From CAIVVT01 sp963757265 (GTDB lineage: Bacteria > Acidobacteriota > Terriglobia > Bryobacterales > Bryobacteraceae): DNA of 64,000 bases. The notes below the pieces were generated by a model. The model saw only the letters and a program-made list of their open reading frames with translations. It made no database searches and was not told where the DNA came from. Of the stretch, positions 43,965-52,988 are shown in pieces (within the stretch, counting starts at the first letter, position 1; every line of letters starts with the position of its first letter). The DNA is taken from the NCBI GenBank assembly GCA_963757265.1, contig CAVWRA010000004.1, positions 124,001 to 188,000 on the forward strand, read 5' to 3'. The translations under genes and the position numbers were made by a program.

Positions 43965-45164
43965 TTAGACCTCAACCTTGTTGAGCTTTGCATTCCACCT
44001 CGCACGGCGGCCGGCCTTGAGCGACAGGTTCGCCATCTGCACCACCAGCGCCGCCTGAAAGCCCCGGTACATCGGCGCGGTCGGCTTCTTGCGCGTGCGC
44101 ACGCATTCCAGGAAATTCTGAACGTGAAGATCCGTGGCCCAGTCGAAGCCCTTCTCCGATTCTCTGGAGATCGCCGGAGTCTCCTCGGCGCCCTCCATGT
44201 AGACCTTGCACGTTTCGCGCCCGATGTCCATGCGCGCCTTGTCGCCGTCCAGGTGATTCATCTGGTCGTTGCGGCTCTTGTACCGCATCGCGGCATAGTT
44301 GATGCAGAAGACGCCGATGAAGTCCTCCGGGTACTCGGCGGTGACCACCACGGACTCCGGCGTATCGAAACCCTCCCGGTGGGGCCGACCCGCCGCAGCC
44401 GTTACCGCCAACGGGTAGCCGGCGTTCATCAGCAAATGGATGCCGTCGTACACGTGCGTGCCCTGGTCGGCCACGACGCCGCCGCTATAATCGCTGTAGT
44501 TCCGCCAATTGCGGAAGATGTCCGGATCGAGCGGAACGCGCTTCTTTACCGGGCCCTGCCACTGCTCCCAATCCAGCGCCCCGTCGAGCTTTGTTTCTTT
44601 CCGCCCATCCAGATAGCTATTAAGCCACCACGACCGCACCATGCGCACCTTGCCGAGCTTCCCCGAAGCAACGATATCGCGTCCATCAAGATACAGATCG
44701 TAGCTGCGCCGCTGCATGCCGACCTGGATGATCTGCCTGGTCTTCCGCTCAGCCTCCACCAGAGCCACGCCCTGCTCGGGCGTCTGGCACAGCGGCTTTT
44801 CCACGTAAACGTCTTTGCCCGCCGCCAACGCGTCCAACGTCATCCGTGCGTGCCAGTGCTCGGGAGTGGCAATGAGCACAGCCTGGATGTCCTTGTCATC
44901 CAGAAGTTGCTTGTAATTGCGGTAGGCGATGGGAGCCGCCGCCTGCGCCTTCCTCGCGCTTGCGAGTGCTCGCTCCAGATTGGGTTCGAAAACGTCGCAA
45001 ATGGCTCCGACGCGAACGGCCGGATCCTTTTGGAAGGTCCGCATCACGAACCCGCCGCGCCCTCCCACGCCGATCACTCCGAGAACGATGCGGTCGGACG
45101 GCGCGGCCCCGGCCGCCAGCATGGCGCTTCCGCCAATGAGGAACGTTCTTCGATTCACGGACAT
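43965..45164 (-). CDS. Exported Gfo/Idh/MocA family oxidoreductase
   Basis: 399 residues. Tat signal VNRRTFLIGGSAMLAAGAAP. Rossmann motif LGVIGVGGRGGFVMRTF; ATPEHWHARM and GKDVYVEKPLCQTPEQG give the Glu-Lys-Pro site; the C-terminal domain holds GGVVADQGTHVYDGIHLLMN with His and Asp at the usual active-site positions. Tat export is compatible with carrying a tightly bound NAD(P), as in glucose-fructose oxidoreductase. The gene is followed after one base by the exported isomerase. It mirrors the cytosolic pair at 21.4-23.4 kb with gene order reversed. Upstream lies a G/C-rich hairpin and a pseudogene. Confidence 0.85.
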   Translation of the reverse strand: MSVNRRTFLIGGSAMLAAGAAPSDRIVLGVIGVGGRGGFVMRTFQKDPAVRVGAICDVFEPNLERALASARKAQAAAPIAYRNYKQLLDDKDIQAVLIATPEHWHARMTLDALAAGKDVYVEKPLCQTPEQGVALVEAERKTRQIIQVGMQRRSYDLYLDGRDIVASGKLGKVRMVRSWWLNSYLDGRKETKLDGALDWEQWQGPVKKRVPLDPDIFRNWRNYSDYSGGVVADQGTHVYDGIHLLMNAGYPLAVTAAAGRPHREGFDTPESVVVTAEYPEDFIGVFCINYAAMRYKSRNDQMNHLDGDKARMDIGRETCKVYMEGAEETPAISRESEKGFDWATDLHVQNFLECVRTRKKPTAPMYRGFQAALVVQMANLSLKAGRRARWNAKLNKVEV

Positions 45165-45246
45165 TCTGTCTCCTGTCTGAACTCGGGTCTTCTATCTTCA
45201 CTCCCGGCTGCCGGGTCCATGTGCGACTAGCCGCCAGCCCTTGCTC

Positions 45247-45283
45247 CCCCAGCCCCCCGTTTTCGCTTCGGGGGCGTCTGGGG
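45247..45283 (-). terminator. Two-part G/C hairpin between pseudogene and oxidoreductase operon
   Basis: CCCCAG at the left pairs with CTGGGG at 45278-45283, and CCCCCG with CGGGGG inside, around a TTTTCGCTT loop; a one- to three-base internal loop separates the stems. It lies after the minus-strand pseudogene and before the operon start. No U-run follows, so it could also protect RNA. Confidence 0.35.
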
Positions 45284-45320
45284 CGCTGCCAACTTCTGCT
45301 GAAAAATGCTTGCTGCAAGC

Positions 45321-45811
45321 TTAAGCGATGCGCATTGTCATTCCTCCGTCGATGGTCACCGTCTCGCCGGTAATGAAGTTGTTTTCGACCAGCATGACGA
45401 TTGCGGCCGCTACGTCCTCCGGCTTCCCTTCCCGGCGTACCCGACCAGACGCACGCTTGCTGCGGGTCGGGGGACGACTGAAGTGAGACGCAGCTCCAGC
45501 CCCGGCCAGGACAGCACGAAGGCGAAAACGGCCTTGCCCCCCCGTGCGCGTGAAGCGAATGTCGTCCCCTTCCTTCCAGCGGTTGCTCTCTCTCCCGTGT
45601 CGAGTAGATGGCAGCGCCATTGACGCGCAGCCATTCCTCCGCCTCGCGAAGCTGCTCCTTCGCCCTCGGGTGAAACTGTCCGCCTCCGTCCGGCCCGATC
45701 CCGACCATGAAATCACCGCCCTTCGCCGCACGGTCGATGAGAGCGTCCCGCAGCCTGAGCGCCCAGCGCACGGGCGGCGATGCCGGCCGCGATGAATTCA
45801 CGCCGGTTCAT
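45321..45811 (-). pseudogene. Mosaic of Tat signal, alpha-L-fucosidase (GH29) C-terminus and SDR C-terminus
   Basis: From ATG 45811 the frame gives MNRREFIAAGIAARALGAQ, a Tat signal. It then jumps, out of frame, to ALIDRAAKGGDFMVGIGPDG, HPRAKEQLREAEEWLRVNGA and AIYSTRE. These are the end of the GH29 fucosidase catalytic domain, followed in another frame by GGKAVFAFVLSWPG of its beta-domain. The last part, REGKPEDVAAAIVMLVENN, ITGETVTIDGGM, is the cofactor-proximal C-terminus of a short-chain dehydrogenase. So two genes were fused by deletions and at least two frameshifts. The fucosidase nucleophile region and SDR Rossmann fold are absent. The ATG overlaps the upstream stop (ATGA), showing the old operon order. 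Confidence 0.6.
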
Positions 45812-46650
45812 GGACGTGCCCCTGCCCGCAGCGCGCGGACCAGTTGCTCTGAAGTGACAGTCGGGGCCCAGTGCGACTCAATATGCTCGATGACCATCTC
45901 CGTCCCGCGCTCATGACTCACGAACGGCCGACTCGCCGGGTTGTACATCGCATCGGTCAGATCGCGAATCAGGATGCAGCGCATGCCCCATTTCGTCATT
46001 TGCCGAATTCCGAACGAACGGTTCAGTACGCACATGTTCGTGTGGACGCCGGCGATGAGAATGTTCTGAATCCCACGCGCGCGAAGAGCGCTGTACACCT
46101 CGCGCCCGTTATCCGAGATCAGGTCCGCGTCCATGATATGGATGGCCGCGTGCTCCCGCGTCCAGACGCGCGTGTTGGGCTGCAACGAATTGTTCGGGTT
46201 GTCGCAACCTCCATCCGAGTCATCGATCGGCAACGGCGGCTCAGACAGAGCCAGAGCCTCGGGCGGCTGGACTGGAGAGAACCGCAACATCTTCAGCCGC
46301 GCCGGATGATCCTTATAAAAGTCGATCGTGTCGGAAGGCGCATGAATGATCAGAACCCCACGCTGTCGCGCGAGGTCGACCACGGGCGACATCTTGTGCG
46401 CCAACGCGTCCACCCGCCGGGCGGCGGTATCGCACCAGTGGCGATCCCACATGTCGCAGAGGATCAGGGCGGTCTTAGAAGCCGGCAGCGTGTATTCAAT
46501 CGATGCACTTTGTCTGTCGCCGCTCCCCTTGAAGGCTTGCACACGGCTCCGGAGAGAGAGATGGAGATCATCCGGACTGCCGCTGAACGCAAGAGCGGGC
46601 GCAATGGCCGCCGCTATGGAAGCTGCTGCAAAACGTCGCAGATTCCTCAT
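45808..46650 (-). CDS. Exported isochorismatase-like cysteine hydrolase
   Basis: 280 residues. Export signal LRRFAAASIAAAIAPALAFSG. The isochorismatase-fold triad is visible: TALILCDMWDRHWC (Asp), a middle Lys/Arg region, and IAGVHTNMCVLNRSFGIRQM with the nucleophile Cys, followed by GMRCILIRDLTDAMYNP. Family members hydrolyse amides or vinyl ethers. With an export signal it acts in the periplasm. The stop overlaps the ATG of the fucosidase relic, indicating a former operon. It is preceded by a gap with a transposase scrap. Confidence 0.75.
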   Translation of the reverse strand: MRNLRRFAAASIAAAIAPALAFSGSPDDLHLSLRSRVQAFKGSGDRQSASIEYTLPASKTALILCDMWDRHWCDTAARRVDALAHKMSPVVDLARQRGVLIIHAPSDTIDFYKDHPARLKMLRFSPVQPPEALALSEPPLPIDDSDGGCDNPNNSLQPNTRVWTREHAAIHIMDADLISDNGREVYSALRARGIQNILIAGVHTNMCVLNRSFGIRQMTKWGMRCILIRDLTDAMYNPASRPFVSHERGTEMVIEHIESHWAPTVTSEQLVRALRAGARP

Positions 46651-46727
46651 ACTTGTTTACCCTTCGTGGTTGAACGAACGTCTCCGCCGCAGGCCAGTGC
46701 GCATCCGGCGCCCGGGTTGGAGCGATG

Positions 46728-46784
46728 GTTCATCCACCCGGCGATGGCGATCACCACGAATCGGGAACGGGTCCAGAAGTCTCG
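46728..46784 (-). mobile_element. Transposase N-terminal scrap (IS481/rve type)
   Basis: The minus strand reads FWTRSRFVVIAIAGWMN, as in the opening of integrase-core transposases common in acidobacteria (RFVIAxIAGWMN). It ends there without the following HTH and catalytic parts. The rest of the 311-base gap 46651-46961 shows nothing. Confidence 0.35.
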
Positions 46785-46961
46785 GCATCTTGTCATGGTC
46801 GTCAGCCTTGAGGCCTGCCATAGCGATCCATCGCTCTTTCAGGCAGATCCATTTTCGGACCATACGGACCCGGACCGTTTGGCTTCGATGCTCAACCCGT
46901 CCTCTTCTCGCATCCACTCCAGCCAATCAGCCGCGTCCCAGCCAACGCCAGTGCGTCGGCC

Positions 46962-48654
46962 TCACTGGTTGCGGCTGCGTTTAAGCAGCAGCGCCCAGTC
47001 GTTGCCCCCCGGCGGCTTGGGCAGTGTCCACACCGGGCCCTCCGCCGCCGGCAGCTTCACGATCTCTCCCGTGGATGCGCCGAACCAGCTCGCCTCGTAC
47101 GTCCCCGGCTCCAGCCGTACCGTCACCGCGCCGCACTCCTTCGTGTATTCATAAGCGTCCCCGCTGCCGCACATCGGCCGCAGCGGCAGATACACGGCGT
47201 AAATCTGGCCCGGCTGGGCCAGGCAGTACGCGCCGCCGCCGGTCACCAGTTCATCGTGTGGTTCCGTCTTCCACCATTCGAAGCTCGTCAAGAAATCGAC
47301 CATGTGGGCGTAGCCCTTGAGCATGATCATATTGTCGTCCCCGCGCCCGTTCACCCAGCCCCCGCCGGTGTCGGGCCAGATGTTGACTCCGCGGCGCACG
47401 CTCTCGCCCGCGGTTCCGTACGCTCCGGCCATGGCGATATCCCAGGCCGTCCGGCGCAGGATTTCGGCCGAGTCGCCCGGCGGCTCCGGCGCCCAATGCG
47501 GATAGTGATCCTCGTAGCCGTACTCCTCGTTGGTCTGGGGAATGATCCGCCCCGTCTTTTTCTGAATCTCGCGCTCCTCCAACATCAGAGCATGCTGCTG
47601 CCGCGACCAGTCCTGGATCGACGTGAATCCGAACCACGTCGAACGCCCGATCCTGGGCCGCGCGGTGGATCGGATGACTGCTCGCCAGGTGATGCGCCTG
47701 GTCCCATTTCATCAAGAGCGTGCCCGTCGCGTGCACCCATTTCTCGTCGCGGAAGCCGTCCATGTCGTCGCCGAGGTCCCATGTGATGTTGGAAAACGCG
47801 CCCAGCCGCGCCGCCGCGTAGCGCAGATAACGCTGCTCGTCCTCGCTGTACGCCGCCGGATGGATGCGGCCATCGTTGATGTCCTGGATGACGGAGATGA
47901 TCATGTCGCGTTCGCGGGCGAAGCGCAGCATGCGCTCGTACTTCTGCCAGTACGCTGTGTCGAAACGCGTGTAGTTGATGCCCGGATTGTCGAGGCTCTG
48001 CGGCCGCTGGGCCAGCCATGGCCGCAGGAACAACGTGAAGTTGTCGCCGGTCATCACCGGCTCGCCGTACATCGTGGACGTCCCGCCGGAGAGCAGCACC
48101 CGCATCCGGTTGATCTTCAACTTGTGCAGCCGCTCGATCGCGTCCTGAATGATCCGCTCGTCGCGCCAGCCCATCAGCCAGAACGAAGTCGTGCCGTTGA
48201 AGAAGTAATGCTCCTTCGTGCCCTCCCAGATGAAGTGCCACGGGTAGTCCGCATCCACGCGGATCGGGCCGCGGCGCTTGCTCGGCGTGGCCTCGAACGT
48301 GCCTTCCTGGCGCTTTTCGAAGCCGCCCTGGCGGTAGACCACCGAGTACGTGTACGCGCCCTCCGACGAGGGCATGAAGCGGAGGCGGAACACGCTGCCG
48401 TCGGGCGAATCGCAGAAGCCATCCACCGGCACGCGCTCGCTCCCGCCGGCCTTCGCGAACCATCCGCTGAGCGTCGCGCCGGTGAACGGATTGGCTGCGT
48501 CCGGTGCGGTGATGTTCAGCGCAATTTCCACATAGTCATAAGTTTCAACGCTCTTCGCGGATTGCGAGAAGGTGACGCCGCCGGACGCAGCCATCACCGC
48601 CGGCCCCAGCGTCAGCGCCATCAGGGAAGCACACAACGACAATGGCAACCGCAT
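46962..48654 (-). CDS. Secreted DUF5060/DUF4038 glycoside hydrolase-like protein, one frameshift
   Basis: About 563 residues when repaired. Signal peptide LPLSLCASLMALTLGPAVMA. The N-terminal DUF5060 immunoglobulin-like domain reads VETYDYVEIALNITAP, FTGATLSGWFAKAGGSERVP. The DUF4038 barrel starts YPWHFIWEGTKEHYFFNGTT and holds RMRVLLSGG, WDLGDDMDGFRDEKW and, after the shift, IIPQTNEEYGYEDHYPHW with the likely catalytic Glu. A DUF5605-type beta domain ends it. One extra T at 47628 breaks the frame between AFDVVR and FTSIQDW; both sides match. GGAGAT precedes ATG 48654. Family members cleave apiosyl or uronic linkages outside the cell. The gene is otherwise intact. Confidence 0.75.
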
Positions 48655-48843
48655 CGCAAATCTCCAAAGGGGAATGAAACACACGCTTCGTGGGAACCGG
48701 TTCGGCACAGAACCCCTGACCACTTGAAACACAACTCTCCTTCGGCGGACTCCGATGCGTACTCAGCGAGGTCGCGGACTCCAGTATAGCTATCTGCAGT
48801 TTCGTTCCGTCCAGTCCTTTGGCGCCTGCCGCAACAGCGGTTC

Positions 48844-49010
48844 TCAGGAGCGGCCGTTGGCCAAGAACTCGCCCGCTGCCTGGGTGCCGTACAGGCTGAT
48901 GCCGCCGGCCTGCACGATTGGTTGGCCGGTCCCGGTGTGGAAAAAGATGAACTCCTCAACCGCCCTCCCCACCGCCTGCGCGATGGGGAGGGCGAAGCTT
49001 GTGCTTGAGT
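48844..49010 (-). pseudogene. C-terminal scrap of a paralogue of the 54.8-56.1 kb regulator
   Basis: The minus strand reads FFHTGTGQPIVQAGGISLYG, TQAAGEFLANGRS and stop. The complete regulator near 56 kb has NPETGQFIVQAGGLASFG then TRGVGEFLTNS at the matching place. Only about 50 residues are left, placed directly behind the TonB receptor gene. The rest of 48655-48843 shows nothing. Confidence 0.5.
48961..48994 (-). terminator. Hairpin after the TonB receptor gene
   Basis: CGCCCTCCCC (48961-48970) pairs perfectly with GGGGAGGGCG (48985-48994). On the minus strand it begins 24 bases after the receptor stop and a TCTTTTT run follows about 15 bases later. It coincides with the paralogue scrap, so it may be leftover coding sequence. 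Confidence 0.4.
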
Positions 49011-49017
49011 TGTGGCC

Positions 49018-52000
49018 TTAGAACCGCAGACGCATTGACAGCGTGATTTGCCGCGGCTCAAACAAGGACATCCCAAAGGTGCCGAAGTTGACGTTGGTGT
49101 TCTGACCCACCTTAGTGCTCGTGGACGGATCCGCCAACACCGAAGGGCTCACGCCGTTGTTGATCGCGCTGGGTTGAATTTGGGTCGCATTCAGGAGGTT
49201 GGTGGCTTCAGCCAGGAACTCGAGTTCAAACCGTTCCGTGATCCTGAACTTGCGGTTAACCGTCAGGTTCACGTTGTAAAACCCGGGAGTCCGCAGCCAA
49301 CCTTCGTACTCGGCGGTGGAGCCCCAAGTGTATTGGTCTACCCCGTAGGTGCCGTTCGGGAACTGCACCATCGGCTGGCTATACAGATCCGGATTATACA
49401 AAAGGTAGGTGTAAGCGGCCGGTGTGATGGTGCGCCCATCTGGGAGGGTGACAGAGGTTGTGCCATTGTACCAATGCTGATCAGCTTTGGGCACGTAGGT
49501 GGGCTCGCCCGGCACGATGTCGCAGCGTCCGTTGATGGTGCCGCAACCCGGTCCCCAGGGCATTCCGCTCTGCAGGGTTACGACAGAGCCGAGTTGCCAA
49601 TCGCCGATGATCGCTCGCAGCACGGCGTTGTGAGGATCAAGGGCCTTGCCCTTGCCTGTGGGCAGGAGATAGGACACCGTGCCCACGAAGCGGTTCGGCG
49701 TATCGTAGCTCAGCAGGCCGCGGTCGTTGTTCAGGTTGCGATAGTCCGCGCCGCCATTGCCGGCTACGGAACCGCCCTCTTGCGACTCGGCAAATGTCGA
49801 ATTCCAGACACCGCCACTAATGCCGGTGTTCTTGGACCAGGTGTAGTTGAGCATGAGCTGCAAGCCGCTCGCATAAGAGTGCTGCGCGCGGATCTGCAGA
49901 GCGTTGTAGTTCGAGGTGCCTACGGTGGCAGTGTAGGTCGCGCCGTTCAGCGCCAGGTACGGCAGCTCGGAGGTCAGCGCACTCATGGTGCCGCCGCCGC
50001 TGTAGCCGATCAACGCGGGCGCGGGATTGGCAACCTGGGCCTGGGCGGGGTCGGTCACCCCGTTGGAGGCGACCCAGGCGTTGCGCCAATTTTGGAGGGT
50101 CCCGTTGGAGAGGTTCCAGGTCCCCTGAACTGGATAGTTGCGCCAGGGGAGATCATGGCCGTGCGATCCGACGTAGCCGGCGGAGACCAGCCACGCACCA
50201 CCAAACCTGCGTTCAAGGAAGAAATTCCACTGATCCATCACGCCATTCAGATATGACTGGCGATTGACCCATCCGGCAGTGCAGCAGTAATCGGACGGGG
50301 CCGCGATATTCCCTGTCCCCGGGATAACCTGCGTGTTTTGCGGATCCTCGAAGCGGCCAATCGGTATGCCGTTGGTGGCAGTGAGCCCGAAGGGAATCCA
50401 GTTAGCGGCCCCCGAGTAGGGCCCCGTGCCATAGTAATTCCCGTTGGCGTTGAAGCCCGTGTTGCTGGGCACATAGATCCTGCCGTAACCGGCGCGAACG
50501 ACCATGGAATTACGCAATTGGTAGGCTGCGCCGATGCGCGGCGAAATGTTGTTCCATTGCGTGTTCCAGAGGTTGCGGCTTAACCCATTCTGACCAGGGA
50601 ACACAACCGTCCCCAGGGCCGCGAGCGGATTCGGACTCGCCACGCCGTTCAGCGCGGTGTAATAAGAATTAGGCACCGACAGATCGATCTCCGACATTTG
50701 GTTGTACCGTTCCGTGGGCCCCGGCTGTACCTCGTAGCGCAATCCCAGATTGATGGTCAGTTTCTCGTTGACTTTCCAGTCGTTCTGGGTATAGAAAGCG
50801 GTGTACTTGGCGGCCAGGGCAGGCTTAAGCGCAGTGCCGCCGGCCAGTTCGTAGCCGGTAGCGCCGGTTAAAGCGGTGGCGGCGTCAATGCCTCTGTTCG
50901 AAAAGTTCGGAATCAGAGTGAGGTCATTGTTGCCGTAGATGTCCCCGAACTGGCCCGTCGAGGCACTCCCCTGCCACATGCCAATGGCCGGCGTGCCGAA
51001 CTCAATATCGGCCCAATTGCCCAAGTAGACGCGGTACTCGCCGCCGGCCTTCAAGGTCCATTTGCCGAGGACATGAGTAATACTGCCGGTCACGGCGTGA
51101 TTGAGTTGATGCTCATGCTTGTTATCCCAACCATCGTCATTCAAGTTGGTCCAATTGGCATTGTTGGTGTTGTTGCCGCTCCAGTTGCCAATCGAAGGCG
51201 CGTTTCCGGGAAGCGCGACTAAGCTCTGGACGTTGGCGGGCATCCCATAATCCGAGTAGCTGACTGTGCTCGGAGCAGTCGGGAACCCACCCTGGGTGTT
51301 GATGCGCGTCACGCCGTAGCGCAAGTCGAGCACCGTAGTTGGATTCACAGTGACGGTGTAGCCCACGGCGGCATAGGGATTCGAGTCCTTTATGTCGGGT
51401 AACCAATTGTAGCCGCCAAGCTGACTGCTGGCGCCCCAGTAATTGGGCTGCACGGACGAGCCAAACGACTTGCCACCGGAGAAATAGATCGAGCTCTTGT
51501 CCCCGATCCGGTAGTCGCCCCTCAAGTTCAGACTGTTGCGGATGGTCGGAGTGGTCCCGGAAAAGTAATAGTTGTTGTCGCCGAACGCGTCGCTAGGGGT
51601 GTGGTTCGGGCTTGGGTAGCCCGCCAGCATCTTCTCTCCGTATTGATCGGGGTTCGAAACCACAGCCGCGACGGGGTAGGGAGAACGCTGGACGATCAGG
51701 CTGCTGCCCTGGTAGAACTGCGCGCTCCAGGGATCGAACAGCACGACGGGCACCGGATTGCCATTGTTGTCCGCGACTCGAGTTGCGCTGAAGTTCCCAA
51801 CGCGTTCCAGGGCGGTCGGAACCTTCGCCAAAACGTTGTCAGGATCCTTGTGGTTGAGCCGCTCGTAGGATGCGAAGAAGAACAGCTTGTCCTTGCCATT
51901 GAATATCTTCGGGAGAATAACCGGACCGCCGACGTTGCCCCCGTATTCGTTCACCCGATATTTGCTGCGGGCGATGTCATTCTGGTTGTTATACAGGCCG

Positions 52001-52815
52001 TTGGCGTCCAGGTCCTCGTTGCGGAGACGGTAATTGAGCCCACCGTGGAATTGATTCGTTCCGCTCTTCGTGGTCATGGCGATCAGGCCTTGGGCATTGC
52101 CGGTGTCCGCCGAGAAGCTGTTGGTGACGACCCGCACTTCCTGGAGCGCATCGCGATTGGGGACCACGGCGGTCTCATGCCACGCGGCGCCCTGCACCGA
52201 GACGCCGTCCAATGTGAGGTCGCTGGTGCCGAGCGCTCCGCCGTTGATGCGGATGGCCGACATGGCTTGGCGGTCCGCAAATCCCACGCCCAGCACATGG
52301 CTGTTGTACATTTCCGGAGCCGGTACGACACCGGCCTGCAGCGTGGCATAGTACAGCGGGTTGTTGTTGATGTTGGGGATATCGCCGATGATTTGCTGGT
52401 TCACGGCACCCTGGACCGTCGAATTCTCGGTTTGGAGGGCTATGGCGTCGGCCTTGACCTCGATCGTGGTGTTGACGCTGCCGGTGGTCATGACGGCGTC
52501 GGCCCTCACCGTGGCTGCGCTATCCAGCATGATGCCGGTCCTGCGATAGGTTTGGAAACCCTGCGCCTTGACCACGACCGTGTAGCGTCCGATTGGGAGG
52601 TATGGAACGGTGTAGTCACCCGCAGCGTTGGTCTTGGTTTCTGTCGCTACGTTGGTGTCTTCGTTCTGAACCGTCACTGACGCTCCCGGAACGAGAGCGC
52701 CGGACGGGTCTGTAATGGTGCCCGTAATTGCGCTGGACTTCACCTGTGCGAAGACGGCACCGATCATCAGGCACAGACCGGCACAAACAGCGAGCAACTT
52801 GTGCGGCTTAATCAT
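49018..52815 (-). CDS. TonB-dependent receptor, Oar-like, with carboxypeptidase regulatory-like domain
   Basis: 1,265 residues. Signal peptide LLAVCAGLCLMIGAVFA. A CarboxypepD_reg domain (SAITGTITDPSGALVPGASV, NAAGDYTVPYLPIGRYTVVV) comes first, then a plug (DIPNINNNPLYYATLQAGVV, LTLDGVSVQGAAWHE) and a 22-stranded barrel ending FEPRQITLSMRLRF with the terminal aromatic of outer-membrane proteins. It has no TonB box I can name with certainty. Such acidobacterial receptors import large glycans or peptides. ATG 52815 has TTAGGAG upstream and a promoter at 52868-52896. It is divergent from a TPR gene and surrounded by secreted binding proteins, which may hand it their ligands. Confidence 0.85.
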   Translation of the reverse strand: MIKPHKLLAVCAGLCLMIGAVFAQVKSSAITGTITDPSGALVPGASVTVQNEDTNVATETKTNAAGDYTVPYLPIGRYTVVVKAQGFQTYRRTGIMLDSAATVRADAVMTTGSVNTTIEVKADAIALQTENSTVQGAVNQQIIGDIPNINNNPLYYATLQAGVVPAPEMYNSHVLGVGFADRQAMSAIRINGGALGTSDLTLDGVSVQGAAWHETAVVPNRDALQEVRVVTNSFSADTGNAQGLIAMTTKSGTNQFHGGLNYRLRNEDLDANGLYNNQNDIARSKYRVNEYGGNVGGPVILPKIFNGKDKLFFFASYERLNHKDPDNVLAKVPTALERVGNFSATRVADNNGNPVPVVLFDPWSAQFYQGSSLIVQRSPYPVAAVVSNPDQYGEKMLAGYPSPNHTPSDAFGDNNYYFSGTTPTIRNSLNLRGDYRIGDKSSIYFSGGKSFGSSVQPNYWGASSQLGGYNWLPDIKDSNPYAAVGYTVTVNPTTVLDLRYGVTRINTQGGFPTAPSTVSYSDYGMPANVQSLVALPGNAPSIGNWSGNNTNNANWTNLNDDGWDNKHEHQLNHAVTGSITHVLGKWTLKAGGEYRVYLGNWADIEFGTPAIGMWQGSASTGQFGDIYGNNDLTLIPNFSNRGIDAATALTGATGYELAGGTALKPALAAKYTAFYTQNDWKVNEKLTINLGLRYEVQPGPTERYNQMSEIDLSVPNSYYTALNGVASPNPLAALGTVVFPGQNGLSRNLWNTQWNNISPRIGAAYQLRNSMVVRAGYGRIYVPSNTGFNANGNYYGTGPYSGAANWIPFGLTATNGIPIGRFEDPQNTQVIPGTGNIAAPSDYCCTAGWVNRQSYLNGVMDQWNFFLERRFGGAWLVSAGYVGSHGHDLPWRNYPVQGTWNLSNGTLQNWRNAWVASNGVTDPAQAQVANPAPALIGYSGGGTMSALTSELPYLALNGATYTATVGTSNYNALQIRAQHSYASGLQLMLNYTWSKNTGISGGVWNSTFAESQEGGSVAGNGGADYRNLNNDRGLLSYDTPNRFVGTVSYLLPTGKGKALDPHNAVLRAIIGDWQLGSVVTLQSGMPWGPGCGTINGRCDIVPGEPTYVPKADQHWYNGTTSVTLPDGRTITPAAYTYLLYNPDLYSQPMVQFPNGTYGVDQYTWGSTAEYEGWLRTPGFYNVNLTVNRKFRITERFELEFLAEATNLLNATQIQPSAINNGVSPSVLADPSTSTKVGQNTNVNFGTFGMSLFEPRQITLSMRLRF

Positions 52816-52867
52816 TAAAAACTCCTAATCTTCAATGCGTCGAACTTAACCCCTTCGGGCTGGGAAG

Positions 52868-52896
52868 AGAATACTGCGGTAGTGCGTCCGAAACAA
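52868..52896 (-). promoter_or_regulatory. Sigma-70-like promoter of the TonB receptor gene
   Basis: On the minus strand TTGTTT (52896-52891) and TATTCT (52873-52868) are separated by exactly 17 bases. Transcription would start near 52861, giving a 46-base leader before ATG 52815. Three of six -35 and four of six -10 bases match consensus. Confidence 0.45.
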
Positions 52897-52988
52897 GGTT
52901 TCGAATCGTTCGCAACCAAGGGTCTCGACGGTTCAGAACGGCGTTTGGAACGCGAACTGGCCCTGTGCTGCGACGGCGCGACTGTAGA

